The notes under the pieces are model-generated. The model was not told the DNA's origin, ran no database searches, and saw only the letters and a program-made list of their open reading frames with translations. A program made the translations under genes and the position numbers. A stretch of DNA of 55,910 nt, taken from contig CAJTZQ010000009.1 of assembly GCA_910583795.1 (NCBI GenBank), positions 10,506 through 66,415 on the forward strand, given 5' to 3'. The DNA comes from an uncultured Muribaculaceae bacterium. GTDB taxonomy: Bacteria; Bacteroidota; Bacteroidia; Bacteroidales; Muribaculaceae. Positions 7,912 through 16,332 of the stretch are shown piece after piece. Numbering within the stretch: the stretch's first letter is position 1; each line of letters starts with the position of its first letter.

Positions 7912-7943
7912 GTTGCATCTTTGCCATGTAAATTTTATCTTTG
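7912..7943 (+). promoter_or_regulatory. Promoter of the glycogen operon
   Basis: TTG (7913-7915) and TATCTTTG (7936-7943) are separated by 20 nt, matching the Bacteroides -33/-7 consensus. The start would be near 7950, with a leader of ~110 nt to the ATG at 8061. The 217-nt spacer 7844-8060 holds this promoter and no other recognisable element. Confidence 0.6.
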
Positions 7944-8060
7944 TAGACGATTTATCAATCCTTGAGGATTGTTGATTTTTCTCCTCGCGCTTATACAGTT
8001 TGTGGAATTAACACTGCACGACCAAAACTCAAAAATTACCTTAAAACAGATATAAATCCT

Positions 8061-10034
8061 ATGAGCTATCTGAAATTCGACAAGAGCCTGATGATAAATC
8101 TGGAACAAAGCCTCCCAAAAGAGATGCTTCGTACCAATAAGTCAGGCGCTTACCATTGCACCACTATTGTCGGGTGCAACACCCGCAAGCAGCACGGTCT
8201 GCTTGTGATTCCGATACCCGAAATGGACGACAAAGCTCACGTGCTACTTTCATCTCTCGACGAGACGGTTATTCAGCATGGCGCTCCCTTTAATCTCGGA
8301 CTTCATCAGTATGGCGAAGGCGTTTTCAGTCCAAACGGTCATAAATACATACGCCAGTACGAGTGTGAGTCCGTCCCTACAATCACATATCGTGTAGGAG
8401 GTGTGATCCTTACTAAAGAAAAAGTTTTCATTTCTCATGAAAACCGTATTCTAATCAAATACACTCTCGTGGAAGCACATTCTCCGACAACCCTGCAGTT
8501 TAGACCGTTCCTGGCTTTCCGCAACGCCAATGACCTATGCATGGAAAACGGAGCAATCAACACCGCGACCTATCCCGTGAAAAACGGTATTTCAACTTGC
8601 CTTTATGACGGATATCCAAATCTCTTCATGCAGTTCTCCAAATCTCCTGAATGGGTCGGTGACGGACACTGGTACAAAGGCGTTGAATACTACAAAGATA
8701 AAGACCGCGGCATACCCTACAAAGAAGATCTCTGGGTGCCTGGATATTTTGAACTACCTATCGAGAAAGGAGAATCAATAATATTCTCGGCTTCCACTTT
8801 TGAAACAGACCCCGACAAGTTTATCGAGACATACGAAGAGGAACTCAAGACACGCACATGCCGTACAAGTTTCTATAACTGCCTGAAAAATTCTGCCAAA
8901 CAATTCTATCTAAAGAATAAATATGGCACTTATATCATGGCTGGTTATCCTTGGTATAACGTCAGGGCACGCGACGAACTTATGGCTCTCCCGGGTTGTA
9001 CCCTCGCCATCGACCATAGCGAAGACTATGAAGTGATAATGAATACATTCCTAAAGGCTCTCGCAAAATGGCTTAACGAGGGAATCAAAGATAAGACAAT
9101 CGGTGAGATTGACCTTCCCGACATTCCTCTTTGGACCGTCTGGGCTATCCAGCAGTACCGCCGTTCGAACAACACCCGAGAATGCCGTGAGAAATATGGA
9201 GAGACGATTAAATGGATTGTGGAAGAAATCCGCAATGGGAAAGTACCCAACCTTCGTCTTGATACCAACGGCCTTCTATCATCCAACGGTCAGGATACTC
9301 CTGTCACCTGGTTGTCGGCTTCGATCAATGGCAGACCTATCATTCCCCGCACAGGCTATATTCTCGAGTTTAACGCACTTTGGTATAACGCCCTCCGCTT
9401 CCTGATTTCTCTCTACGACGGAGACGCCGCATCTCAGGATTATCTTGATGAAATCAATGGTCTTGCGGAACAAGTGAAGGAATCATTTATAACTACTTTC
9501 CTCAACGACTACGGATATCTATATGATTACGTCAACGGAACATACACCGACCTTGAAGTGCGCCCGAATATGGCAATCGCTATCGGTATGGAGTATTCTC
9601 CGCTCGACCGCCGTCAGCGTAAGAAAGTGCTCGATCTTATAACCCGTGAACTTCTAACTCCCAAAGGATTGCGCTCACTAAGCCCTAAGAGCTATGCTTA
9701 TCGACCCTCTTATGTAGGCGATCCTGTTCAGCGTGAGTATGCAGTGCATCAGGGACCGGCTCGCCCCTGGCTGTTCGGATTCTATGCCGACGCTTATTTC
9801 AAAGTGTTCGGGGTGAGCGGTGTCGGATTTATCGAAAGAATGCTCATCGGTTATGAAGACGAAATGACCGAGGGGTGTATCGGCTCCCTTTCAGAGCTTT
9901 ACGACGGCAACCCGCCCTACACCGGACGCGGAGCAGTCAGCACTGCCAAGAACGTCGGAGAAATTCTCCGCACGCTCAAAAACGTAAAAGAATTAAATAA
10001 ACTACAAACCTTAGAAACCGAAGAATCGAAATGA
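8061..10034 (+). CDS. Glycogen debranching enzyme (amylo-alpha-1,6-glucosidase type)
   Basis: This is a cytoplasmic debranching enzyme of 657 residues, acting on alpha-1,6 branch points of glycogen. The N-terminal half matches the bacterial/archaeal GDE N-terminal domain (NKSGAYHCTTIVGCNTRKQHGLLV, residues ~20-43, then SSLDETVIQHG). The C-terminal half is the (alpha/alpha)6 barrel, with AGYPWYNVRARDELMALPG, TWLSASINGRPIIPRTGYIL and RPNMAIAIGMEYSPL. I take the ATG at 8061 (MSYLKFDKSL), which matches the family N-terminus; a TTG 99 nt upstream only extends the frame. The stop overlaps the next start as ATGA, so the two genes are translationally coupled. The operon is transcribed from the promoter at 7912-7943. 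Confidence 0.92.
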   Translation: MSYLKFDKSLMINLEQSLPKEMLRTNKSGAYHCTTIVGCNTRKQHGLLVIPIPEMDDKAHVLLSSLDETVIQHGAPFNLGLHQYGEGVFSPNGHKYIRQYECESVPTITYRVGGVILTKEKVFISHENRILIKYTLVEAHSPTTLQFRPFLAFRNANDLCMENGAINTATYPVKNGISTCLYDGYPNLFMQFSKSPEWVGDGHWYKGVEYYKDKDRGIPYKEDLWVPGYFELPIEKGESIIFSASTFETDPDKFIETYEEELKTRTCRTSFYNCLKNSAKQFYLKNKYGTYIMAGYPWYNVRARDELMALPGCTLAIDHSEDYEVIMNTFLKALAKWLNEGIKDKTIGEIDLPDIPLWTVWAIQQYRRSNNTRECREKYGETIKWIVEEIRNGKVPNLRLDTNGLLSSNGQDTPVTWLSASINGRPIIPRTGYILEFNALWYNALRFLISLYDGDAASQDYLDEINGLAEQVKESFITTFLNDYGYLYDYVNGTYTDLEVRPNMAIAIGMEYSPLDRRQRKKVLDLITRELLTPKGLRSLSPKSYAYRPSYVGDPVQREYAVHQGPARPWLFGFYADAYFKVFGVSGVGFIERMLIGYEDEMTEGCIGSLSELYDGNPPYTGRGAVSTAKNVGEILRTLKNVKELNKLQTLETEESK

Positions 10035-11296
10035 AGGCTTTAATGTTCGGATGGGAGTTCCCTCCGCATATCCTCGGCGGTCTCGGCACAGCAAGCTACG
10101 GTCTAACCAAAGGTATGCACAACAACGGCAACATGGATATCACTTTCGTGATTCCCAAGCCGTGGGGCGATGAAGAACGTGGCTTTGCCAACATCATTGG
10201 AGCGTGCAACACGCCGGTAGCATGGCGCGATGTGTCTTGGGATTACGTAAACTCAAGAATTGGTAAAGTAATGGATCCGCAGACATACTTCGACATGCGC
10301 GACCATATTTATGCCGATTTCAACTATATGCGTCTCAACGACCTGGGATGTATTGAGTTTTCCGGGAAATATCCCAGCAACCTCGTTGAGGAGATTAATA
10401 ACTATTCTATCGTCGCAGGTGTGATTGCAAGGACAATTCCCTGTGATGTGATCCACTCTCACGACTGGCTTACTTATCCTGCCGGCATCCACGCTAAAAA
10501 CGTCACCGGCAAACCACTCGTCATCCACGTACACGCTTCCGAGTTCGACCGCTCGAGAGGTAAGCCGAATCCGACAGTGTTCGGAATCGAGAAAGACGGT
10601 ATGAACAATGCAGACCATATCATAACCGTATCCAATCTCACCCGCAACACCGTTATAGAGAAATATGGCATCGACCCTGCCAAAGTCACTACTGTCCACA
10701 ATGCTGTTATTCCTTTGAGCGACGAGCTTCTAAACCTGAAGCGTTCGGAAACCAAAGACAAGGTAATCACATTCCTGGGACGTATCACAATGCAGAAGGG
10801 ACCTGAATATTTTGTAGAGGCGGCTGCCAAGGTGCTCAATAAAAACAAAAACGTACGCTTCGTAATGGCAGGTGGCGGAGATATGGAAGAGGCAATGATA
10901 CGCCTTGCTGCAAAACGTGGAATCGCCGACCGTTTCCACTTTACAGGATTTCTCCGTGGCAAGGAAGTCTATCAGATGTTCCGTGATTCCGACGTGTATG
11001 TCATGCCTTCAGTGTCTGAGCCGTTCGGCATTTCTCCTCTTGAGGCCATGGAAATGGGCGTGCCCTCTATCATTTCAAAGCAGAGCGGATGCGCCGAGAT
11101 TCTCGACAACGTGATAAAGACCGACTATTGGGATGTAGACGCAATGGCAGACGCCATGCATTCCATCATCACCAATAAAGCTCTCTACGACACTTTGCGA
11201 GACCGTGGAATCGAGGAGATACATAACATCACTTGGGAAAAGGCGGGCAAAAAAGTGATCGACATCTACAATAAAGTGATCGAGGCTCGTAGATAA
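10031..11296 (+). CDS. GT-B glycosyltransferase, probable glycogen synthase
   Basis: This two-domain GT-B transferase of 421 residues most likely extends alpha-1,4-glucan from a nucleotide sugar. The N-terminus carries the acceptor/donor loop FGWEFPPHILGGLGTASYGL (residues ~7-26), equivalent to the KxGGL motif of glycogen synthases. The C-terminal half has the Rossmann domain with TFLGRITMQKGPEYFVEAA and the donor-binding E-x7-E motif SEPFGISPLEAMEMG. It sits between the debranching enzyme (4-nt overlap) and a GH57 enzyme, and that context is the main reason for preferring glycogen synthesis over another GT4-type role. The family is certain; the substrate is inferred. Confidence 0.85.
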   Translation: MKALMFGWEFPPHILGGLGTASYGLTKGMHNNGNMDITFVIPKPWGDEERGFANIIGACNTPVAWRDVSWDYVNSRIGKVMDPQTYFDMRDHIYADFNYMRLNDLGCIEFSGKYPSNLVEEINNYSIVAGVIARTIPCDVIHSHDWLTYPAGIHAKNVTGKPLVIHVHASEFDRSRGKPNPTVFGIEKDGMNNADHIITVSNLTRNTVIEKYGIDPAKVTTVHNAVIPLSDELLNLKRSETKDKVITFLGRITMQKGPEYFVEAAAKVLNKNKNVRFVMAGGGDMEEAMIRLAAKRGIADRFHFTGFLRGKEVYQMFRDSDVYVMPSVSEPFGISPLEAMEMGVPSIISKQSGCAEILDNVIKTDYWDVDAMADAMHSIITNKALYDTLRDRGIEEIHNITWEKAGKKVIDIYNKVIEARR

Positions 11297-11344
11297 TCCT
11301 GCACACCGCATCACATTAATCAAGTTAATAAAAACATCAACATA

Positions 11345-12802
11345 ATGAAATCAGTTTGTTTCTATTTTAAGATACATCAGCCTTTCAGACTGAAACGCTA
11401 TAGATTCTTCGACATAGGCAACGACCATTACTATTATGATGATTTTGCAAACGATGAAATCATCACCCGCCTTGCCGAAACCAGCTACATACCTATGGCT
11501 GAGACCCTTCTTCAGATGATCAACGACAGCAACCGTGACTTCAAATGCTCTATAAGCATCTCAGGCACCGCTATCGAACAGTTCCAGCTTTATGTGCCGG
11601 AATTTATAGATCTTCTTAAGAAACTCGCCGACACAGGCTGTGTAGAGTTCCTCAGCGGCACTTATTCTCATAGCCTCTCGGCTCTCGAAGATCCGGAAGA
11701 GTTCATCCGTGAAGTCAAAGCTCACGACAGTATGATCAAACGACTTTTCGGAGTAAAACCATCAGTGTTCGCAAATACAGAGCTTATCTATGACGACGAC
11801 ATCGCTTGCCTCATAGCTTCAATGGGATTCAAAACCGCTCTCACGGAGGGTGCCAAGCATATACTTGGATGGAAATCGCCAGACTATATTTATTCGGCAG
11901 CTACAGCTCCTCAGGTGAAGCTTCTTCTCACCAACGACAAACTCGCACAAGATATCTCCCGCAATTTTAACAACACCGCATGGGATGAATACCCTCTGAC
12001 TGCCGATAAGTATGTGGATTGGCTTGCCTCCCTTCCGAAAGAGGAACAAGTGGTCAATCTATACTTAAGCATGGATACTTTCGGTTCATTCCTTCCACGC
12101 GAAACAGGTATCTTCGACTTCATGAAGGCTCTCCCACGCTTCGGAAAGGAGAAGGGAGTTGCATTCACCACCCCTTCCGACGTTGTTGCAAAACTAAAAC
12201 CGGTGGGCGAGATTTCTGTACCATTCCCAATCTCTGACATCGACGAAGCGCGCGACGTTTCAGCGTGGAAAGGTAATGAGCTTCAGAACGAGGCTCTCAA
12301 CAAGCTATATGCCGTAGCTGAACGCGTGAGCCTTTGCGAAGACCGTCGTCTTAAGCAAGACTGGGAATATCTCCAGAGCAGCGATCACTTCTATTATATG
12401 AGCACAAAGAATATGGCTGACGGAGCAAGCCACGCCGCATTCAGCCCATACGATTCTCCTTTCGCCGCATTCACAAATTATATGAATGTGCTGGCAGACT
12501 TCCTTGTGCGAGTTGAAGAGCAGTATCCCGAGAACATTGATAATGAGGAACTCAATTCTCTGCTTCTCACAATCCGCAACCAAAGTCAGGAAATTAATGA
12601 GCTTAACAAAGAAGTGAATAACCTCCGCAACAATATTCTTAACTCGGATGATTCCAACAATGCCCCCAAAGAGGAGACTCTTGAAATTGCTGAAGCATCT
12701 GACGTAGAGGCACCAAAGGCTGCAGAGGCAACGAAGAAAAAGGTTGTAAAGAAAGCTGCATCCAAACCGGCTGCCAAAACAACCCGCAAAAAGAAAGCAT
12801 AA
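11345..12802 (+). CDS. GH57 family alpha-amylase-like glycoside hydrolase
   Basis: This is a cytoplasmic retaining GH57 enzyme of 485 residues, expected to cleave or rearrange alpha-1,4-glucans. The fold starts with CFYFKIHQPFRLKRY. The catalytic nucleophile is E146 in SVFANTELIYDDD and the acid/base candidate is D244 in LSMDTFGSF. A short coiled coil (LLLTIRNQSQEINELNKEVN, about residues 407-426) follows the catalytic domain. The last ~45 residues are an unusual Lys/Ala/Pro-rich tail (KKKVVKKAASKPAAKTTRKK) that resembles histone H1-like bacterial tails and is not part of GH57. It is third in the glycogen operon, 48 nt after the glycosyltransferase, with a terminator close behind. Confidence 0.9.
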   Translation: MKSVCFYFKIHQPFRLKRYRFFDIGNDHYYYDDFANDEIITRLAETSYIPMAETLLQMINDSNRDFKCSISISGTAIEQFQLYVPEFIDLLKKLADTGCVEFLSGTYSHSLSALEDPEEFIREVKAHDSMIKRLFGVKPSVFANTELIYDDDIACLIASMGFKTALTEGAKHILGWKSPDYIYSAATAPQVKLLLTNDKLAQDISRNFNNTAWDEYPLTADKYVDWLASLPKEEQVVNLYLSMDTFGSFLPRETGIFDFMKALPRFGKEKGVAFTTPSDVVAKLKPVGEISVPFPISDIDEARDVSAWKGNELQNEALNKLYAVAERVSLCEDRRLKQDWEYLQSSDHFYYMSTKNMADGASHAAFSPYDSPFAAFTNYMNVLADFLVRVEEQYPENIDNEELNSLLLTIRNQSQEINELNKEVNNLRNNILNSDDSNNAPKEETLEIAEASDVEAPKAAEATKKKVVKKAASKPAAKTTRKKKA

Positions 12803-12823
12803 TATAACTCCAATCACACAAAA

Positions 12824-12866
12824 CAGGAAACGGGCGTCATTGAAAAATGACACCCGTTTTCATTTA
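12824..12866. terminator. Terminator after the glycogen operon
   Basis: The stem GAAACGGGCGTCATT/AATGACACCCGTTTTC has one C-A mismatch and a short A-rich loop. The plus-strand 3' arm continues into TTTTCATTT. Its position between convergent genes suggests it ends both the GH57 transcript and perhaps the crp transcript. Confidence 0.8.
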
Positions 12867-12892
12867 ATCGCTTATATAGGTTTGTTGTTTGT

Positions 12893-12990
12893 GAGTTTTG
12901 AGTTATGAGTTATAGGTTGCGTATAATGAGTTATGAGTTATGAGTAACGAGTTGTGCGTTATGAGTTGTGCGTTATGAGCTATGAGTTAT
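12893..12990. repeat. Heptanucleotide repeat island 3a (GAGTTAT-like)
   Basis: Fourteen units keep exact 7-nt register. Most are GAGTTAT or GAGTTGT, with variants GCGTTAT, AGGTTGC, GTATAAT, GAGTAAC and GAGCTAT. The island lies between the convergent glycogen operon and crp gene and has no coding capacity of note. Confidence 0.85.
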
Positions 12991-13022
12991 AATTCAAAAT
13001 TACAACAACATAGGACTCAACA

Positions 13023-13057
13023 AATTATGAATTATGAATTATCCATTACCCTCAACC
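13023..13057. repeat. Heptanucleotide repeat island 3b overlapping the crp stop
   Basis: Five units in 7-nt register read AATTATG, AATTATG, AATTATC, CATTACC and CTCAACC. The last unit and the preceding one contain the stop codon (13052-13054) of the minus-strand Crp-family gene. Confidence 0.65.
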
Positions 13058-13753
13058 AAATTTCGAAATCTTTCTCAACTGCGACTCATTAAGCAACTTG
13101 ATCCGACGTCCATCCACAAGTATCAGCTTTTCAGTCATGAATGCCGTAAGAGTACGAATAGCATTCGATGTTGTCATATTTGAAAGATTGGCGAGATCTT
13201 CTCGGCTCATATAAATCTTGAGAGTGGCATCATCATCTTCAAGACCATAGTTGTCAGCAAGCAACAACAATGCTTCTGCAAGACGTCCGCGAATATGCTT
13301 TTGTGTAAGGTTTACTATCTTTGTGTCGGAACCTCCAAGATTACGTGACAATTCCTGAATGAAGAACATCGCTACATCATTATTCTTTCTGATCAGATTT
13401 TCAACAACCTTCATAGGTATGCACCCGATCACGGAAGCTTCAAATGCCGAGCATGAAGAAACATAATTTTCATGTGCGAAATAAGCACGATACCCAAAAT
13501 ATTGTACGGGTCTATATAACCTTAAAATCTGGATTCTATCACCTATACCGCTCTTATACATCTTCACTTTCCCCTCCAAAAGACACCAAAGATTTTCGGG
13601 TTCCTCATGTTCGGCATAAATAATCTGACCCTTCTTATAATTCAGAATGGTAAAATTATCTGTGACTATCCTTTTCTCCTCCGGAGAGAGAATATTCCAT
13701 AAATCAGAAAGATCCTCGCTTATTATCTGTTCAAGAGTACTCTTCTTTAACAT
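13052..13753 (-). CDS. Crp/Fnr-family transcriptional regulator
   Basis: This is a DNA-binding regulator of 233 residues. Residues ~25-140 form a cyclic-nucleotide-binding-type beta roll (NYKKGQIIYAEHEEPENLWC, LLEGKVKMYKSGIG). A long helix follows, then a Crp-type winged helix at about 165-225, with recognition region MSREDLANLSNMTTSNAIRT. No FNR-like N-terminal cysteine cluster is present and the Crp cAMP-binding residues are not obvious, so the signal is unknown. It is the last gene of the minus-strand run that includes the men genes, but 242 nt separate it from menE, so it probably has its own promoter. Its stop codon lies in heptamer island 3b. Confidence 0.9.
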   Translation of the reverse strand: MLKKSTLEQIISEDLSDLWNILSPEEKRIVTDNFTILNYKKGQIIYAEHEEPENLWCLLEGKVKMYKSGIGDRIQILRLYRPVQYFGYRAYFAHENYVSSCSAFEASVIGCIPMKVVENLIRKNNDVAMFFIQELSRNLGGSDTKIVNLTQKHIRGRLAEALLLLADNYGLEDDDATLKIYMSREDLANLSNMTTSNAIRTLTAFMTEKLILVDGRRIKLLNESQLRKISKFG

Positions 13754-13995
13754 TACAGTTCGAAATGTTCGTTATGATAATAAAAACTATGCCGAAATTA
13801 AGATGTTTTACTTAAACAAACTGGATTTACAGCTGCTCAAAACAGGGTTAAAAAGCGACATTAAAAAATTTTTATGTTTCACAACACAAATTTATAACAT
13901 TTTTCTGTAACATAAAAAACATCCCGAGTCTTTTTAACATTATATCCCGATTTTAACTATTCTTTTTTATAATTGCGTTATATTTTGGCGTCATG
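13754..13995. other. Spacer between menE and the crp-like gene
   Basis: These are 242 AT-rich nucleotides without a gene. Two near-direct repeats ATCCCGA followed by T-rich DNA and TTTTAAC lie around 13922-13960. TAAATTTG on the minus strand (13887-13894) fits the -7 consensus but has no matching -33 box. The GTTATAAA/TTATGTTA-like repeats near 13895-13915 could be an operator, but this is weak. Confidence 0.3.
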
Positions 13996-14928
13996 TCACC
14001 TTTTAAGCTTACCGTTGGCAGTGCGAGGAAGAGCCTTTACCCATTCTATTTCTTTAGGCAGTTTCCAAGACGGAATAAGCTCCCTCATTCTGCTCATCAA
14101 CTCATCCTCTCTACAATAATTATCACCTTCGATTCTCAATACAATTTTCCTACCCCATTTTATATCAGCCACAGATGTTATCACAAACGGTGCGTCAATC
14201 AATGGAGATATTATACGTTCAACTTCGTATGGGTTCACTTTTTTGCCGCCTGTGATGATGACTTGATCCCATCTGCCGGTAATCTTAAATCTTGAATCCG
14301 AATCCACAACCGCTATATCATTTGTCACGATATGCTCTCCGGTGGTAAAATCTATCACAAGACATCCCCTGTCATCGAGACTCACCTTTATATCCTCCAA
14401 TGTTTCAAACCATTCTTCATCCGGAGCAATTTTTCGCAATGCAATATGGGATGAGGTTTCTGTCATGCCATAAGTTTCAAAAGCATTTAATCCGGATGAC
14501 ATTATACGATCTTTTAGCAATGGATCAATTGCTGACCCTCCTATTATTATCGCTCCTATCACCGGCATTTTAGATAGATTATCCAAAATATGAATCATCT
14601 GCGATGGAACCACCGCAAGAAGATCTATACGGTCTGTCACTTCAAACGTCGTCAGCGGTCGGTTTGACGGAACTTCATAACTGAACACACACTCTGCAAG
14701 ATCTCCCCTAACAGCCATCATTTTTCCACCTATAAAGTCTGCCGCAACACACGAATGAAGCCGGCTATCCTTTGTTATGGAGAAAAACCGATTGGTCCTT
14801 AATGCACTCCCCCTGACAAAAGGTTTGGAGAGCCGGATTATTTTCGGCTCTCCTGTAGATCCTGATGTTCTCGCCTCAATATATTGCGAGTCTCCCCTCC
14901 ATTCCCCTAAAAATTCTTCAAATGTCAT
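13996..14928 (-). CDS. menE: O-succinylbenzoate-CoA ligase, short Bacteroidota form
   Basis: This is an AMP-forming acyl-CoA ligase of 310 residues that activates o-succinylbenzoate in menaquinone synthesis. The ATP-binding motif TSGSTGEPK is already at residues 21-29. TYGMTETSSHIALR, ITGRWDQVIITGGKKVNPYE and the C-terminal catalytic-lysine motif LPRTANGKLK follow. Typical ANL ligases have more than 100 residues before the first motif, so most of the N-terminal subdomain is absent, as in other short Bacteroidales MenE proteins. I start at the ATG at 14928; a TTG at 14949 is in frame. It is separated from menC by an inverted-repeat element of about 200 bp. The assignment is by motif and pathway context. 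Confidence 0.87.
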   Translation of the reverse strand: MTFEEFLGEWRGDSQYIEARTSGSTGEPKIIRLSKPFVRGSALRTNRFFSITKDSRLHSCVAADFIGGKMMAVRGDLAECVFSYEVPSNRPLTTFEVTDRIDLLAVVPSQMIHILDNLSKMPVIGAIIIGGSAIDPLLKDRIMSSGLNAFETYGMTETSSHIALRKIAPDEEWFETLEDIKVSLDDRGCLVIDFTTGEHIVTNDIAVVDSDSRFKITGRWDQVIITGGKKVNPYEVERIISPLIDAPFVITSVADIKWGRKIVLRIEGDNYCREDELMSRMRELIPSWKLPKEIEWVKALPRTANGKLKR

Positions 14929-15027
14929 TTCTTCGAAATTATAGAACAAAATTCATTTTTTAGAACGGTTGATATTTTAATTTAGAACGCTTCACTATCG
15001 AGCATCTTTATTTGCTTGATTGTAAAT

Positions 15028-15231
15028 GAAGTTGTTTCTACTTTTTTACGGAGATTGAATTTCTTAATGCTTTTTACGTTAAAAAGACCTCTTTTCCAAT
15101 CTTCCGCCATCTTTCCGGTCGCTTTTGAACCTTTCATCGGTCGTTTAGCCCGCTAAACTCCCTCTTCAAGTTTCAAAATCGCCTCGAAAATCTGACGAAA
15201 TCTTGGAAAAGAAAAAAGTCGAAACAACTTC
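15028..15231. repeat. MITE-like imperfect inverted-repeat element
   Basis: The outer arms are 20 bp with one mismatch: 15028-15047 begins GAAGTTGTTTC and 15212-15231 ends GAAACAACTTC. An inner imperfect palindrome (CTTTTCCAA at 15091 against TTGGAAAAG ending 15211) centres on a perfect hairpin, GTTTAGC-CC-GCTAAAC (15143-15158). A separate hairpin CTTTTTA-CGT-TAAAAAG lies at 15070-15086. It has no open frame of note and no clear target-site duplication. It fills the 343-nt gap between menC and menE. Confidence 0.65.
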
Positions 15232-15271
15232 AACTATAAACATTCTTCCATTATCTTATTTTGTTCTATTT

Positions 15272-16330
15272 TTATAAATGCCACTTCAAGTCTGCAAACT
15301 GCGAGTAATCGAGAGATTCAGAAGATGAAAATTTCAATCTGTCAGACTCAAGTCTTATCGGTGTTACAAAATTATCAGTGAACACACCACCTGTGCCGAG
15401 ACCTTGCGGACCTTTCGCACCTATGTATGCAGTCCACTGGGCGATGGCGTTAAGACCGACATTTGATTCAAGAGCAGACGTTATCCACCACCCTGTGCCG
15501 CGATCTTCTGCAAGGGATATCCATTCCTCACCTCCTGAAAAGCCGCCACACAATGCCGGCTTCAAAATGATATATGCAGGTTTAATCAAATCAAGAGTGG
15601 CAATCCTTTCTTCAGTTGTGCCCTTACCGATCAATTCCTCATCGAGTGCAATAGGAAGCGGAGAAACACTGCAAAGGAAAGCCATCATCTCAGGGTTACC
15701 GGCAGCTATAGGCTGCTCTATTGAATGAACTCCTAAATCAGCGAGACGTTTTAACCTGGGTAATGAATTTTCCATAGAAAATCCTCCGTTGGCATCCACT
15801 CTTATCATAAGTTGGGCAGGATCGTAATGTCTACGGATATATTCTATCATTTCCACCTCTTTTCCCCAGTCAATGGCTCCGATCTTGAGTTTGACACACT
15901 TGAAACCGGCTTTGACTTTATCATCTATCCTCTGAATCATGCGGTCGAAATCGCCCATCCAGACAAGACCGTTTATGACTATCTCGCTTTTCCCATCTGT
16001 AAAAGACGAAGGATAATAGATGCCTCCGCACCCGTTAGAATAATCCAGCAATGCCTGTTCAAATCCAAACTGAATTGATGAATAACGAGTAAGATCTGTC
16101 TGTTTACCTATCGCGACGTTGGCAAGCAATTCAGTGAGTTTCCAAACATAGTTGCCATCTGCCTCCGGCGACAATCCGGGAAACACAGCAGCTTCACCGA
16201 TGCCGAAGTGACCGGGATCGTTTTCATCAAACACTTTGATTAAAAACGTAGGCTTTTCCGTCATTACCCCACGCGATGTGCCTCCGGGTTCTTTAAAATG
16301 CAAAAGGTATGGTGCGAATCCAAGACGCAT
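15272..16330 (-). CDS. menC: o-Succinylbenzoate synthase (enolase superfamily)
   Basis: MenC dehydrates SHCHC to o-succinylbenzoate. The 352-residue protein shows the muconate-lactonizing subgroup features. The lysine pair is in FKCVKLKIGAIDW, and the metal ligands are in IRVDANGGF, IEQPI and ALDEELIG. The second catalytic lysine is in YIILKPALCGGFSG. The N-terminal capping domain includes GIGEAAVFPGLSPEAD, the mobile loop. Only 2 nt separate it from menB upstream, so they are cotranscribed. Downstream, the inverted-repeat element interrupts the run before menE. OSB synthases also occur as N-succinylamino acid racemases, but the men context makes MenC the best reading. Confidence 0.92.
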   Translation of the reverse strand: MRLGFAPYLLHFKEPGGTSRGVMTEKPTFLIKVFDENDPGHFGIGEAAVFPGLSPEADGNYVWKLTELLANVAIGKQTDLTRYSSIQFGFEQALLDYSNGCGGIYYPSSFTDGKSEIVINGLVWMGDFDRMIQRIDDKVKAGFKCVKLKIGAIDWGKEVEMIEYIRRHYDPAQLMIRVDANGGFSMENSLPRLKRLADLGVHSIEQPIAAGNPEMMAFLCSVSPLPIALDEELIGKGTTEERIATLDLIKPAYIILKPALCGGFSGGEEWISLAEDRGTGWWITSALESNVGLNAIAQWTAYIGAKGPQGLGTGGVFTDNFVTPIRLESDRLKFSSSESLDYSQFADLKWHL

Positions 16331-16332
16331 GA

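Noticed and set aside
7962..8060. Longer N-terminus for the debranching enzyme from a TTG
   Set aside because: The added 33 residues do not resemble the family, and the stretch is the leader downstream of a good promoter. The ATG at 8061 gives the expected N-terminus.
13052..13753. FNR-type oxygen sensor
   Set aside because: There is no N-terminal cysteine cluster; the scattered cysteines do not form the FNR pattern.
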